Below are positions 34,413-42,919 of a stretch of 64,000 nucleotides of DNA, one piece after another. This DNA is from an uncultured Desulfovibrio sp. (GTDB lineage Bacteria; Desulfobacterota; Desulfovibrionia; Desulfovibrionales; Desulfovibrionaceae). The stretch is taken from assembly GCA_900541395.1 (NCBI GenBank), contig UQJT01000007.1:1-64000 (forward strand), written 5' to 3'. The notes beneath the pieces were generated by a model that was not told the origin of the DNA, ran no database searches, and worked only from the letters and a program-made list of their open reading frames with translations. The position numbers and the translations under genes are program-made. Each line of letters opens with the position of its first letter. Position 1 is the stretch's first letter.

Positions 34413-35168
34413 ATGAAAGCAATGTCCGTTTTTGTTTTGTCTGTGTTTCTCGCCTTGCCTGCCGGAATCGCCTCGGCGTCCGACATCACCGTATCGGGCG
34501 CGGCCAGCCTGACCAATGCCTTCACGGAAGTGAAGGGCGCGTTTGAAAAAGTCCACCCCGATATCCATGTGGCGACCAACTTCGCGGCGTCCAATCCTTT
34601 GCTGCAGCAGATGCGCGAAGGCGCGCCGGTGGACGTGTTCGCCTCGGCCGACCAGGATACCATGAACAAGGCCGAGCAGGAAAAGCTTATCGACCCGGCC
34701 ACGCGTCGTAATTTTGTGGCCAACAGCCTGGTGCTGATTGTGCCTCTGTCCGCCAAGGACAACGGCCCGGTCAAAAACGCGGCCGATCTGAGCAAGGCCA
34801 AACGGATCGCTGTGGGCAATCCCGATTCCGTGCCCGCCGGTCGTTATGCCCGGGCATCGTTGCAGTCCCTGGGACAGTGGGACGCCCTCCAGCCGCAAAT
34901 GGTACAGGGCGAAAGCGTGCGCCAGGTGCTCGACTACGTGTCGCGCGGGGAGGCGGACGCGGGCTTTGTCTACGCCACCGACGCCTTCATCGCCAAGGAC
35001 AAGGTGGCTATCGTCGATACCATGAGCGGGCATGAACCTATCCTTTATCCCGTGGCCGTGACCAGTTCGGCCAAGGATAAGGCCGCCGCGCAAGCTTTTG
35101 TGGATTATCTGTTCGCTCCCGAAGGCCGGGCTATTCTCGCCAACTACGGCTTCAGCGAAGCCAAGTAA
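34413..35168 (+). CDS. modA: molybdate/tungstate ABC transporter binding protein ModA
   Basis: A 251-aa periplasmic binding protein. Signal peptide residues 1-22 (VFVLSVFLALPAGIASAS). The mature protein begins DITVSGAASLTNAF, followed by APVDVFASADQDTMNKAE, GNPDSVPAGRYARASL and GEADAGFVYATDAFI, all family hallmarks. It delivers oxyanion to ModBC encoded 3 kb upstream. The operator and promoter lie directly before it, and a strong terminator follows. It is monocistronic, so binding protein can be made independently of the permease and ATPase. Confidence 0.95.
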   Translation: MKAMSVFVLSVFLALPAGIASASDITVSGAASLTNAFTEVKGAFEKVHPDIHVATNFAASNPLLQQMREGAPVDVFASADQDTMNKAEQEKLIDPATRRNFVANSLVLIVPLSAKDNGPVKNAADLSKAKRIAVGNPDSVPAGRYARASLQSLGQWDALQPQMVQGESVRQVLDYVSRGEADAGFVYATDAFIAKDKVAIVDTMSGHEPILYPVAVTSSAKDKAAAQAFVDYLFAPEGRAILANYGFSEAK

Positions 35169-35475
35169 AGAAAAGAGCGCCGATTGTATTGCAAGGGGCT
35201 CCTGTCTCTCGGGGCCCCTTTTTTTGGCTATGAGCACAGTTTTTGGGGCAACGTCGCAATTGAATTGCGCTGCTCAGGCGTCGCGACAAAGTCTTGTTCC
35301 TTTCGATTCCGAGAGTATTTTCAAAGTAAAATATTCTAAAAAGCAAAGATGATTGCCGCGTGTCCTCCGGCATGAGCTTAGGCGGTCCGCGTTGACTTTT
35401 AGCAGGAAAAGGTCAAGGTTCTTTACCTTTCCATACTCATTTTTACACAACTCATTTTTTGTTAAGGAGTACGTT
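35169..35475. other. intergenic region modA / ridA
   Basis: 307 bases. It starts with the modA terminator. The rest is AT-rich (35270-35470) and probably holds the ridA promoter; the end has TTAAGGAG before ATG. No gene seen. Confidence 0.45.
35193..35225 (+). terminator. modA rho-independent terminator
   Basis: AAGGGGC...GCCCCTT stem followed by a run of seven T, 25 bases after the modA stop. Confidence 0.85.
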
Positions 35476-35862
35476 ATGAGCGACAAGCAAACTGTATTCA
35501 CCGATCAGGCTCCGGCGGCCATAGGCCCGTATTCCCAGGCTGTGTTGACCGGCAAGCTGGTGTTTGTATCGGGGCAAACACCGCTGGACCCCGCCACGGG
35601 AGGGCTGGTGGGCGAAAACGCTGCCGACCAAGCCGAACAGTGCTTGAAAAATCTTAAAGCTATACTTGAAAAGTCGGGGGCGTCTCTGGACAGTGTGGTC
35701 AAAACCACGGTGTTTCTGGTGGATATGGCCGACTTCGCGGCTATGAACGAAGTGTATGCTCGTTGGTTTCAAGGGGATTATCCGGCCCGCTCCTGCGTGG
35801 CGGTCCGCGCTCTGCCCAAAGGGGCTCGAGTGGAAATCGAAGCCGTGGCCGTGACTCATTAG
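35476..35862 (+). CDS. ridA: RidA-family enamine/imine deaminase
   Basis: A 128-aa RidA/YjgF/UK114 protein. Typical stretches are AAIGPYSQAVLTGKLVFVSGQ, here spread over residues 15-35, the trimer-interface QAEQCLKNLKAILEKSGASL, TVFLVDMADFAAMNEVYAR, and the active-site Arg in YPARSCVAVRALPKGARVE near residue 105. RidA hydrolyses reactive 2-aminoacrylate and similar enamines released by PLP enzymes. The start at 35476 has AAGGAG 8 bases upstream. Monocistronic by spacing. Confidence 0.95.
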   Translation: MSDKQTVFTDQAPAAIGPYSQAVLTGKLVFVSGQTPLDPATGGLVGENAADQAEQCLKNLKAILEKSGASLDSVVKTTVFLVDMADFAAMNEVYARWFQGDYPARSCVAVRALPKGARVEIEAVAVTH

Positions 35863-35950
35863 GAGTTTTTTACGGTAAACTCGTGGAACCCCGTATAGCG
35901 CGACCTCGCCGTGTCGCCGTTCCGGTCTTTGGAGCGCGCTTGCGCCACAT

Positions 35951-35982
35951 CTGAGGCCGTGCCCCAAGGGACGCGGCCTCAG
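35951..35982. terminator. hairpin downstream of ridA
   Basis: CTGAGGCCG/CGGCCTCAG-type stem with a central loop, about 90 bases after ridA. No T-run follows on the plus strand, so termination is uncertain. The remaining gap to 36158 holds no recognisable gene. Confidence 0.45.
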
Positions 35983-36158
35983 TGTTACAAAACAATTAAT
36001 CCCGTATAGGCCTTCCGAGAGCGCCGACAGATGGCGTCAAATGCGCTCGAACGAGGAAAATTCGGGGTTGAGGCCGCTGACGTGAAGCCCGGCAGGCGGA
36101 AGCGCGGTCTGTCTTTGACCGCCTCGACGGCCTGGAGCATGGCGGAATGGAAAAAGAA

Positions 36159-37166
36159 TCAGAGGGGAAGGGTGGCCGGCTTGCCCATGCGCGAGCGCAC
36201 GCCGTCCCAAGCAGCCCGTATGACCAGACGCAGACGGTCCTTTTGGCCGCGGAACATACGTCGAGATAAAGGCAGAGGCAGCGCTACCAAGGCGAAGGGC
36301 AGGGCGCGGGCACGCTCGCGACGCAGCAGGAAAAAGCGGTTGCGCACATATAGGTAGTCCGCCACCGGGGGCAGATCGGGTTCCTCGGTCACGGCCAGCA
36401 TGGGGGTGAGGGCTCCGGTATTGGGAGCCCTGTGCCGCACCAGAGCCCCCGGCGCCCAGTTGAGCCGAAATCCGGCCTTGCGGGCGCGCAATCCGTATTC
36501 CACATCTTCGTAAAAACGGAAAAAGCGTTCGTCGTACAGGCCGATGCTTTCAACCAGCGGACGCAGTACCAGGCACGAGGCGCCGTCCACATAATCGAGC
36601 TTGGCCACAATGTCTTTGCGGTCGGTAAGGGCGTAACGTTCCACTCCTTCGTCCAATAGCCTTGCCGTGCCTGTGCGGCGGCTCCAGGTGCCGCCCGCCG
36701 CGCATTCCAGCAGGTCCTTGTCGTGAAAAAGCAGCGTGGATCCCACCATACCGATATTCTTTTCGTCCTGAGTATGGCGAAGCAGGGCGGCCAGAGCGTA
36801 AGGTTCGGGCAGCGTATCGTTGTGCAGAAGCCAGAAGGCGGTACAGTCAGGATCATAGAGCAACAGACGCAAACCCGCGTTCATGCCTCCTGCCGCACCC
36901 TCGTTTTCCTCACGACGCAGCAGAGTCAGCGGGGCCTGGGCGTTGTCGTCTCCGAACACTTCGACCGGCTCCGGATGGCCTGTGCGAATCGCCAAACTTC
37001 GCCAGCCCGCCAGAATACGGTCCGCCACCTCATTGCCCGAACCATTGTCGCACACCACGATGCGGCGGGGAAAATCGGATTGCGCGTGCACACGTTCCAG
37101 ACAGGCCAGGGTGTCTTCCCAGTCGTTGTAGGTGAGAATAATGACGCCTACGTTCGTGTGGTCCAT
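36159..37166 (-). CDS. GT2-family glycosyltransferase
   Basis: A 335-aa GT-A-fold glycosyltransferase. Nucleotide-sugar-binding N-terminus VGVIILTYNDWEDTLACLE, RRIVVCDNGSGNEV, NEGAAGGMNAGLRLLL near residue 92, and the metal-site-like FWLLHNDTLPEPYAL in place of a strict DxD. The acceptor part has YVDGASCLVLRPLVES and FFRFYEDVEYGLRARKAG. This is the rhamnosyl/glycan type of GT2 often found in cell-surface polysaccharide synthesis. No other glycan gene adjoins it. ATG 37166 (MDHTNVG) has AAGGAGC upstream. Confidence 0.88.
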   Translation of the reverse strand: MDHTNVGVIILTYNDWEDTLACLERVHAQSDFPRRIVVCDNGSGNEVADRILAGWRSLAIRTGHPEPVEVFGDDNAQAPLTLLRREENEGAAGGMNAGLRLLLYDPDCTAFWLLHNDTLPEPYALAALLRHTQDEKNIGMVGSTLLFHDKDLLECAAGGTWSRRTGTARLLDEGVERYALTDRKDIVAKLDYVDGASCLVLRPLVESIGLYDERFFRFYEDVEYGLRARKAGFRLNWAPGALVRHRAPNTGALTPMLAVTEEPDLPPVADYLYVRNRFFLLRRERARALPFALVALPLPLSRRMFRGQKDRLRLVIRAAWDGVRSRMGKPATLPL

Positions 37167-37304
37167 GCGGGCAAGCTCCTTGAGCGCGGCGGAAGAGAGG
37201 CGCGCGCGTCCTGAAACTATTGCGTACTCACCGGGATTTCGTCAAGCTGCCTTGCCTCTTCGAAATGCGCGGCTCTGATGACGGAGATGAGGCGGCCGAG
37301 ATGT

Positions 37305-37332
37305 AAAACGGCCCGGATGGCTCCGGGCCGTC
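37305..37332 (-). terminator. rho-independent terminator of the cyclophilin gene
   Basis: A 10-bp perfect stem (ACGGCCCGGA/TCCGGGCCGT) with a 4-base loop, followed by TTTT on the minus strand, 20 bases after the stop. Confidence 0.8.
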
Positions 37333-37351
37333 AACCCCGTGACGGGACGGG

Positions 37352-37858
37352 CTATTCAAAGCGGCTGACGTTGGTGATGACCACCATGTCCAGGGGGACG
37401 GCCTCGTGTTCGCCCTGGGCCTTGGTTTTGAGTTTGCGGATTTTGTCCACCACGTCCATGCCGTCTTCCACCTTGCCGAACACACAGTAGCCGAAACCTT
37501 CCGCGCTGTCGTCTCTATGATCCAGTTCGGGGTTGTCCTCCACATTGATGAAGAACTGGGCCGTGGCGGAATGGGGTTCGGAAGTGCGGGCCATGGCGAT
37601 GGTGCCCCTCAAGTTCTGAAGACCGTTGCCCGCTTCGTTGGCGATGGGCTCATGGGTGGCTTTTTCTTCCATGCGGACGGACAGGCCGCCGCCTTGAATC
37701 ATGAAGTCGTTGATGACGCGGTGAAAGATGGTGTTGGTGTAGAAATCCTCGTCCACGTAGCGCAGAAAGTTGGCCACCGTGGCCGGAGCCCTGTCTTCGA
37801 ACAGCTCCAGCAGAATGTCGCCCGACGAAGTCTCCATAAGAACCAGCGGATTGCTCAT
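37352..37858 (-). CDS. cyclophilin-type peptidyl-prolyl isomerase
   Basis: A 168-aa cytoplasmic PpiB-like isomerase. It has [20 protein letters not shown], the catalytic Arg in [14 protein letters not shown] (residues ~45-58), [20 protein letters not shown] and [17 protein letters not shown]. It catalyses cis-trans isomerisation at proline. No signal peptide follows the start at 37858, which has AAGGA 9 bases upstream; the longer frame is unlike the family. Terminated at 37305-37332. Confidence 0.93.
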   Translation of the reverse strand: MSNPLVLMETSSGDILLELFEDRAPATVANFLRYVDEDFYTNTIFHRVINDFMIQGGGLSVRMEEKATHEPIANEAGNGLQNLRGTIAMARTSEPHSATAQFFINVEDNPELDHRDDSAEGFGYCVFGKVEDGMDVVDKIRKLKTKAQGEHEAVPLDMVVITNVSRFE

Positions 37859-38003
37859 AATGTGTTCCTTCCCGAAAAATTTTGCCTGTTGTGGCCGGAA
37901 CGGCGGCAAAAGGCAAGTCTTCACCGCCGGGCTGCCGCCTTCCCCCCGGCGCGGGCGACGCGGGAGGCTTGTGGGATGAGCCGGAGCGGGGTATATACGG
38001 CCC

Positions 38004-39140
38004 ATGAAACATATGAGCCCGGCCGACGAAAAGGCCATCGCCCGCGCGCTGCTGGAGTGGTTCCGCAGGTTCATGCGGCCGCTGCCCTGGCGGCGGACGT
38101 ATGCCCCATACGAAGTATGGATATCCGAAGTTATGCTTCAACAGACCCAGATGGAACGGGGAGTGGGATATTTTCTGCGTTGGATGGAGCGTTTTCCCGA
38201 CGTGTCGGCTGTGGCGGCCGCTTCGGATGAAGATATTCTGAACGCCTGGGAAGGGTTGGGATATTATCGCCGCGCCCGTTTTCTGCATGCCGCGGCCAAA
38301 GTCATGTGCGAGCGGCACGGCGGCCGGGTGCCGTCCGAACCTGAGGCTTTAGCGGCTCTGCCGGGGCTGGGGGCCTATACTGTGGCCGCCATACGCGGCA
38401 TAGCCTTCAACCAGGATGTCGTCGTTGTGGACGCCAACGTGGAGCGGGTATTTACCCGTCTGCTGAATATCGACGTTCCTCCAAAAAAGCGCGCGGCCGC
38501 CGTTCTGATTGGCGAAGCGGCCCGGTGCTTGCTGCCGACCGGCCATGCCCGGGAGTATAATCAGGCACTCATGGAATTCGGGGCGCTGGTGTGCAGAAAG
38601 GTCCCGCTGTGCATCGACTGTCCTCTGGCCGCGTGGTGCGAAAGTCGCCGCTTGGGCGTGGAGCGGGAGCGGCCCGTACTGGCGCCCAAGCCTGCCGTGA
38701 TTCCTGTATTTACCGGACACGGAGTTTTGGTGCACGGTGGACGAACCCTGCTTGCTAAGCGGCCGGAAGGCGGCGTGTGGGGCGGTTTGTGGGAGTTTCC
38801 CGGCGGCGAACAAGTCGGGGACGAGCCGCCCGCCCGGGCGGCGGAACGCGCGTTCGCCACGCTGGGTTTGGCTGTGCGGGCGAAAGACGATTTAGGCAGT
38901 GTGCGTCATGGGTATACCAATCACCGACTGACGGCCCGTTTTTTCCGCATGGAGGCCAGTCCCGGTGTAAATTTGGACAATGTATTGCGGATATTGGAAA
39001 AGCGGGCGGACGTGCGGCTTGTGCCTTGCCGCGGAACCGGAGCGCTGGCCATGCCCGCCCATCATCGTAAACTGGCGGATCGCTTTTTTTCCGGCGTGCG
39101 GCGGCGGGGCGACGCGCAGGAACAGGGGACTCTGGTTTAA
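38004..39140 (+). CDS. mutY: A/G-specific adenine glycosylase MutY
   Basis: 378 aa. The helix-hairpin-helix-GPD core has [15 protein letters not shown] near residue 40, [18 protein letters not shown] near 120, and the catalytic Asp in [12 protein letters not shown]. The 4Fe-4S cluster ligands are C-x6-C-x2-C-x5-C ([16 protein letters not shown], about residues 198-213). The C-terminal NUDIX-like 8-oxoG recognition domain has [14 protein letters not shown] near 253. MutY removes adenine mispaired with 8-oxoguanine. ATG 38004 is the family start; Met4 is an alternative. Confidence 0.96.
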   Translation: MKHMSPADEKAIARALLEWFRRFMRPLPWRRTYAPYEVWISEVMLQQTQMERGVGYFLRWMERFPDVSAVAAASDEDILNAWEGLGYYRRARFLHAAAKVMCERHGGRVPSEPEALAALPGLGAYTVAAIRGIAFNQDVVVVDANVERVFTRLLNIDVPPKKRAAAVLIGEAARCLLPTGHAREYNQALMEFGALVCRKVPLCIDCPLAAWCESRRLGVERERPVLAPKPAVIPVFTGHGVLVHGGRTLLAKRPEGGVWGGLWEFPGGEQVGDEPPARAAERAFATLGLAVRAKDDLGSVRHGYTNHRLTARFFRMEASPGVNLDNVLRILEKRADVRLVPCRGTGALAMPAHHRKLADRFFSGVRRRGDAQEQGTLV

Positions 39141-39186
39141 GGGATACGGACAACATTTCTGATATTTTTTTAAGGAAGCGAAAAGT

Positions 39187-40353
39187 ATGCGCAAGACCGT
39201 ATATTGGATGGAGGGAGACGGCATAGGGCCGGAAATCTGGCGAGCTACCCGGCCTGTACTGGACGCCGCCGTGCGGCGGGCCTACGGCGATGGACGCGGC
39301 CTGGATTGGGTGGAGCTGGCGGCCGGGGAAAAAGCTATGACGGCTACGGGCAATCCCCTGCCGCAGGAAACGCTGGACGCCTTGTCCAAAGCCGACGTGG
39401 CCATCAAAGGTCCGCTGGGTACGCCGGTGGGCGGCGGCTTTCGCAGTCTGAACGTGACGCTGCGCCAGACTTTCGATTTATACGCCTGCATCCGGCCCGT
39501 GCGTTGGTTCGAAGGAGTCTGTGCCCCGGTCAGGCATCCTGAGCGCGTGAATATGGTTATCTTCCGCGAGAATACGGAAGATGTGTACGCGGGTATCGAG
39601 TATGCGGCGGGTACCCCCGAGGCCGAGCGATTGGGCGCGGTGTTGCGGGACGAATTGGGCGCCAGAGTGGCGAAAGACGCGGCTTTGGGCGTCAAACCCA
39701 TGACCGAGCGGGGATCCAAGCGCCTGGTGCGTCGGGCTGTGCGTTATGCTCTGGACCACGGGTTGCCCAGTGTGACCCTGGTTCACAAGGGCAATATCAT
39801 GAAGTACACCGAAGGCGCGTTCCGGGCTTGGGGGTATGAGGCCGCCGCCGAGTTCGGGGACTCCGTAATTCTGGAAAAGGACGCCACGCCGGACAACAGC
39901 GCGGACAGGGTCGTCATCAAGGATCGTATCGCCGACGCCATGTTCCAGGAAGCTCTGTTGCATCCCGAGCAATACAGCGTGCTGGCCTCGCCCAATCTGA
40001 ACGGAGATTATCTGTCCGACGCTCTGGCAGCCCAGGTGGGCGGACTGGGGATGGCCCCCGGCGTCAATATGTCGGATTCCCTGGCGCTGTTCGAGGCCAC
40101 GCACGGTACGGCCCCCAAAGCGGCGGGCAAAGATATCGCCAACCCCGGCAGCCTGCTCTTGTCCGGCGCGCTGATGCTGGAACACCTTGGTTGGGGCGAG
40201 GCGGCAACCCTGGTGGAGCGAGCTTTGCGCGGCGTTATCGCCGACAGGACGGTTACCCCGGATCTGGCGGCGGATATGCCTGGCGCGCGCGCTGTTTCGT
40301 GCTCGGAATTCGGCTGCCTGCTGGTGGATAAGATTGCCGTGAGCGCGTCGTAA
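39187..40353 (+). CDS. icd: isocitrate dehydrogenase
   Basis: A 388-aa decarboxylating dehydrogenase of the isocitrate/isopropylmalate family. MEGDGIGPEIWRATRPVLD opens the protein. The substrate loop SLNVTLRQTFDLYACIRPV has the Ser of the phosphorylation/substrate site typical of isocitrate dehydrogenase, and HKGNIMKYTEGAFRAWGYE is an ICDH signature. The cofactor region is FEATHGTAPKAAGKDIANP. It converts isocitrate to 2-oxoglutarate. It is shorter than the 416-aa E. coli enzyme. AAGGAAG precedes ATG. tRNA-Ser follows 47 bases downstream. Confidence 0.9.
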   Translation: MRKTVYWMEGDGIGPEIWRATRPVLDAAVRRAYGDGRGLDWVELAAGEKAMTATGNPLPQETLDALSKADVAIKGPLGTPVGGGFRSLNVTLRQTFDLYACIRPVRWFEGVCAPVRHPERVNMVIFRENTEDVYAGIEYAAGTPEAERLGAVLRDELGARVAKDAALGVKPMTERGSKRLVRRAVRYALDHGLPSVTLVHKGNIMKYTEGAFRAWGYEAAAEFGDSVILEKDATPDNSADRVVIKDRIADAMFQEALLHPEQYSVLASPNLNGDYLSDALAAQVGGLGMAPGVNMSDSLALFEATHGTAPKAAGKDIANPGSLLLSGALMLEHLGWGEAATLVERALRGVIADRTVTPDLAADMPGARAVSCSEFGCLLVDKIAVSAS

Positions 40354-40400
40354 TTTTTGCTTGCCATCCGGTCAATCATACGCTAAAGATGTCTGTCTGC

Positions 40401-40489
40401 GGAGAGGTTTCCGAGCTGGCCTAAGGAGCACGATTGGAAATCGTGTGTGGGTAACACCACCGGGAGTTCGAATCTCCCCCTCTCCGCCA
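40401..40489 (+). tRNA. tRNA-Ser (anticodon GGA), CCA encoded
   Basis: Acceptor stem GGAGAGG/CCTCTCC, discriminator G and encoded CCA at 40487-40489. The anticodon arm ACGAT-TGGAAAT-ATCGT gives anticodon GGA. A long variable arm follows (TGTGGGTAACACCA region), then the T arm with GTTCGAATC. Its 3' end is the attachment site of the island that follows: the last 9 acceptor-side bases, CCA and one further base recur at 54810-54822. Confidence 0.96.
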
Positions 40490-40490
40490 G
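40478..40490 (+). repeat. attL (tRNA side) direct repeat of the island
   Basis: CCCTCTCCGCCAG, the 3' end of tRNA-Ser plus one base. Identical to 54810-54822. Both copies are followed by (G)ATATTT. Confidence 0.9.
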
Positions 40491-40602
40491 ATATTTATCC
40501 ACCTTGGTTCGGTACAGTCAAAAAAGTCATTTCTGGCAAGGGATTATGCGAAACGGACTGTCCGACCAAGGGGATTAACCGCCATAGACATCCACCATTT
40601 TT

Positions 40603-40650
40603 AGGGGTATTTCAAGGGGTACATTAATCCCTTGCCAGGAGAATACCCCT
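40603..40650. promoter_or_regulatory. candidate integrase arm-binding sites and int leader
   Basis: AGGGGTAT (40603-40610), AGGGGTAC (40615-40622) and the reverse copy ATACCCCT (40643-40650) cluster just before int. Similar GGGGTATC and AGGGGTATC lie at 54727-54734 and 54738-54746 beside attR. Such repeats on both arms suit integrase arm-type sites. The int ribosome-binding site AGGAG is also here. Confidence 0.5.
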
Positions 40651-41856
40651 ATGCCCCTCACCGATACCGCCATTCGTGCGGTTAGGCCCCTCGATAAGCC
40701 GCAAAAACTCTTTGACGGCAACGGTCTTTTTCTTTTTGTTGCGCCAAGCGGCACCAAAAGCTGGCGTGTCAAATATCATTTTCAGGGCCGTGAAAAACTC
40801 CTCACCCTCGGCACATACCCCCAGCTTTCATTGAAAGAGGCGCGGGAAGCCTGTATTGCCGCCAAAAAGCAATTGAGTGGCGGCGTGGATCCGTCTGCCG
40901 AAAAAAAGCTCCGGGCGAAAAGCCTCCAAACGACCTTTGAGGCTGTAGCGCGGGAGTGGCACAGCAACCAGACCGCCATCTGGACGGAAAATTACGCCAA
41001 AGACGTGATGGAACGGATTGCCAAAAACATTTTCCCTTATCTCGGCAATCGGCCCATTGCGGAAATCACCCCGCCTGAATTGCTGGCAGTCCTTCGCAAA
41101 ATTGAAATTCGTGGCGCTGTTGATCAAGCCCATCGGGTACGGGGCATCTGTTCTCTGATTTTTCGTTACGCCATTGCTACCGGCCGCGCCGAACGCGACA
41201 CAGCTGCCGACCTGCGCGGAGCCTTGAAAAGCCGTAGTGTTACGCCGCGTGCGGCTATAACCGATCCAGAGGCTATCGGCGGCCTCTTGCGAGCGATAGA
41301 CGATTTCACCGGCACCTATACCGTCAAGGCTGGTCTGCAACTCTTGGCGTTGACGTTCTTGCGCCCCAGTGAAGTTCGCCTCGGAGAGTGGACGGAAATC
41401 GACTTTGCGGAAAAGCTTTGGCGCATTCCGGCCAGACGCATGAAGATGCGGCATGACCATCTGGTGCCCCTTTCCTCGCAATCGCTGGAAATCCTGCATA
41501 CGCTTCACGGTATGAGCGGGGACGGCCGCCTGATGTTTCCGGGGCTGCGCTCTCCAGATAAAGCTCTCAGTGATGCCGCCTTTATCGCGGCCTTGCGGCG
41601 TATGGGCTACCCCAAGGAAGAAATGTGCGCTCATGGGTTCCGGGCTATGGCTTCTACCCTGCTCAATGAGCAAGGATATTCCGCTGATGTGATCGAAAAA
41701 CAGCTTGCCCATAACCCACGGGAAAAGATACGCGGCATCTATAACCGGGCGGAATACCTGCCAGAGAGGCGAAAAATGATGCAGGAATGGGCTGACTATC
41801 TGGCAAGATTACGTGATGCGGGCAATCAAAGAAGTTATGGAGGGGAGGAAGCATGA
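40651..41856 (+). CDS. P4-type tyrosine integrase of the island
   Basis: A 401-aa integrase with the N-terminal arm-binding DUF4102 domain (MPLTDTAIRAVRPLDKPQKL, then LFVAPSGTKSWRVKYHFQG and LTLGTYPQLSLKEAREA), a core-binding domain at about 95-190, and a catalytic domain. Catalytic residues are Arg in LRPSEVRLGEW (~238), His and Arg in CAHGFRAMASTLLNE (~328), His in QLAHNP and Tyr in IYNRAEYLPER. It recombines attP with the tRNA-Ser 3' end. It begins 161 bases from attL, the usual P4-like layout. AGGAG precedes ATG 40651. It overlaps the next small ORF by four bases. Confidence 0.93.
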   Translation: MPLTDTAIRAVRPLDKPQKLFDGNGLFLFVAPSGTKSWRVKYHFQGREKLLTLGTYPQLSLKEAREACIAAKKQLSGGVDPSAEKKLRAKSLQTTFEAVAREWHSNQTAIWTENYAKDVMERIAKNIFPYLGNRPIAEITPPELLAVLRKIEIRGAVDQAHRVRGICSLIFRYAIATGRAERDTAADLRGALKSRSVTPRAAITDPEAIGGLLRAIDDFTGTYTVKAGLQLLALTFLRPSEVRLGEWTEIDFAEKLWRIPARRMKMRHDHLVPLSSQSLEILHTLHGMSGDGRLMFPGLRSPDKALSDAAFIAALRRMGYPKEEMCAHGFRAMASTLLNEQGYSADVIEKQLAHNPREKIRGIYNRAEYLPERRKMMQEWADYLARLRDAGNQRSYGGEEA

Positions 41857-42020
41857 AAACGGAGGCCATGAATGACCGTGAGGTTTCTGTCTCCATTGGA
41901 AAAATGGAAGAAGAATCCCAAATAACAACCGGGGATACCGGCTGGAGCGAGGAGGAAAAAGAGCGCATGCGTCAGGCCGGTTATGATGATATGGATATGA
42001 TCCGGGCGTGGTATAGCTGA
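41853..42020 (+). CDS. small acidic ORF coupled to the integrase
   Basis: 55 aa: MKTEAMNDREVSVSIGKMEE and onward, ending in DMDMIRAWYS. ATG overlaps the integrase stop as ATGA, with GGAGGGGAGG upstream, so it should be translated with int. It is acidic, Met/Glu-rich and has no recognised domain. It could be a recombination-directionality or control factor, but excisionases are usually basic, so this is only a guess. Confidence 0.6.
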   Translation: MKTEAMNDREVSVSIGKMEEESQITTGDTGWSEEEKERMRQAGYDDMDMIRAWYS

Positions 42021-42060
42021 AGAACTGCTGTTTTTTGATCGGAAAATAAAACCCCATCCT

Positions 42061-42094
42061 GCGGCGTGGTCGGAACAAATTCTGACCACGCCGC
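42061..42094. terminator. bidirectional terminator-like hairpin
   Basis: An 11-bp perfect stem (GCGGCGTGGTC/GACCACGCCGC, 12-base loop) between the convergent small ORF and the 122-aa gene. T-runs are poor. Confidence 0.65.
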
Positions 42095-42101
42095 CATTCT
42101 A

Positions 42102-42470
42102 TTACCCCGTATCGTTGAATGCCATCGTGGGAGGAGATGCCTCCGGGACGGAGGCGAGTGTATCCTTGGCGGGACAGCATGTTATGTCTGCTTCCGTTTT
42201 TTTCGGCAGGGATGACTCTCCCACTACGTCAGATTTTGCCAGCACTTCCTGCATCTTGGCGAGAGAAACCGAAATCCCTGATTGCGCCAATACGTCTTTG
42301 ATTTCTTGCAGACTGTAGCCCTGTCGCATGGCCTTTTTGATGTCGTTGACCAGAAATTCCGCGACTTCACCGCGTGTCTTTCCAGCCTCTTTCATCGGCA
42401 GACTGCGGAGCTTTTTCCGGGCGGCCTCTATCTGTTCCATCGTGTAACGCCGAGCCGTTGCCACAAGCAT
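42102..42470 (-). CDS. small helical protein, putative mobilisation/regulatory accessory
   Basis: A 122-aa protein starting at ATG 42470 behind AAGGAGGG. It reads YTMEQIEAARKKLRSLPMK, KTRGEVAEFLVNDIKKAM, then GYSLQEIKDVLAQSGISVSL, which looks like a small helix-turn-helix (residues ~55-75), and a low-complexity tail. Short proteins with this GYSLxEIxxxLxxxGIxxS pattern accompany relaxase genes on plasmids and islands. It is divergent from the oriT-mobC-relaxase block, with the AT-rich stretch between. I cannot name a function beyond probable DNA binding. Confidence 0.65.
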   Translation of the reverse strand: MLVATARRYTMEQIEAARKKLRSLPMKEAGKTRGEVAEFLVNDIKKAMRQGYSLQEIKDVLAQSGISVSLAKMQEVLAKSDVVGESSLPKKTEADITCCPAKDTLASVPEASPPTMAFNDTG

Positions 42471-42919
42471 CACCCTCCTTGTCAAAAATTCCTTTTTTTC
42501 CCATACCACGGTGAAAACTTTATTGGCAACTTTTCTTGGCGGACAAATATATTCTATTCTGGATAAATATGGACGCTATTTCACAAATAAGTACAATTCA
42601 TTTTTTGCAATATTTCATTTTCAAATTCATATTGATGCAGAAACGTATTGTTCAAGGAAAAACAATACAGTCTTTTTGCTTTTTTCTCTGGCCTTCAAGC
42701 TCATTCTTCATCTATGCTTGCGCCAAAAGCAGAAGCACGGTGCGGTCAACGCGCCATCCGAAATGAAGTGAAGCTGCTTCAAAGTCCGAAGCGTGTTCTT
42801 CTTTACAGGATGGTAGCTGTCTGACAAACAGCTGACATCCTGCCAAAGGCTGCGCCTCTGGACTCCCCCGGAGCGTTCGGCGCTTCGCTTCTCACGCTCT
42901 CAAAAAAGACGGAAAGAGT
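42471..42919. other. AT-rich intergenic region containing oriT
   Basis: 449 bases. The left 290 are strongly AT-rich, with short open frames of no credible composition. The right 140 bases carry the predicted oriT and the leader of the RHH gene. Confidence 0.6.
42808..42843 (+). other. predicted origin of transfer (oriT) with IncP-type nic
   Basis: An imperfect palindrome at 42808-42840 (GGAT..GT AGCTGT-N7-ACAGCT ..AC ATCC) runs straight into CATCCTGCC. ATCCTG|C is the nic core of the RP4/Ti (IncP) group, placing the nick between 42842 and 42843. The layout of inverted repeat then nic, 80 bases before an RHH protein and a MOB-P relaxase, is that of IncP-like origins. Found by eye. Confidence 0.75.

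Noticed and set aside
35863..36158. Structured RNA such as 6S RNA downstream of ridA
   Set aside because: One GC hairpin is clear but the remainder does not form the long bulged duplex of 6S RNA; no conserved element recognised.
40401..40489. tRNA considered as selC (tRNA-Sec), given the selenoprotein gene and the long variable arm
   Set aside because: The anticodon is GGA and the acceptor stem has 7 pairs, as in tRNA-Ser; tRNA-Sec needs UCA and an 8-bp acceptor.
42511..42771. 86-aa plus-strand frame in the AT-rich part of the island
   Set aside because: No ribosome-binding site, Phe/Lys-rich random composition, and overlapping alternative frames of similar quality.
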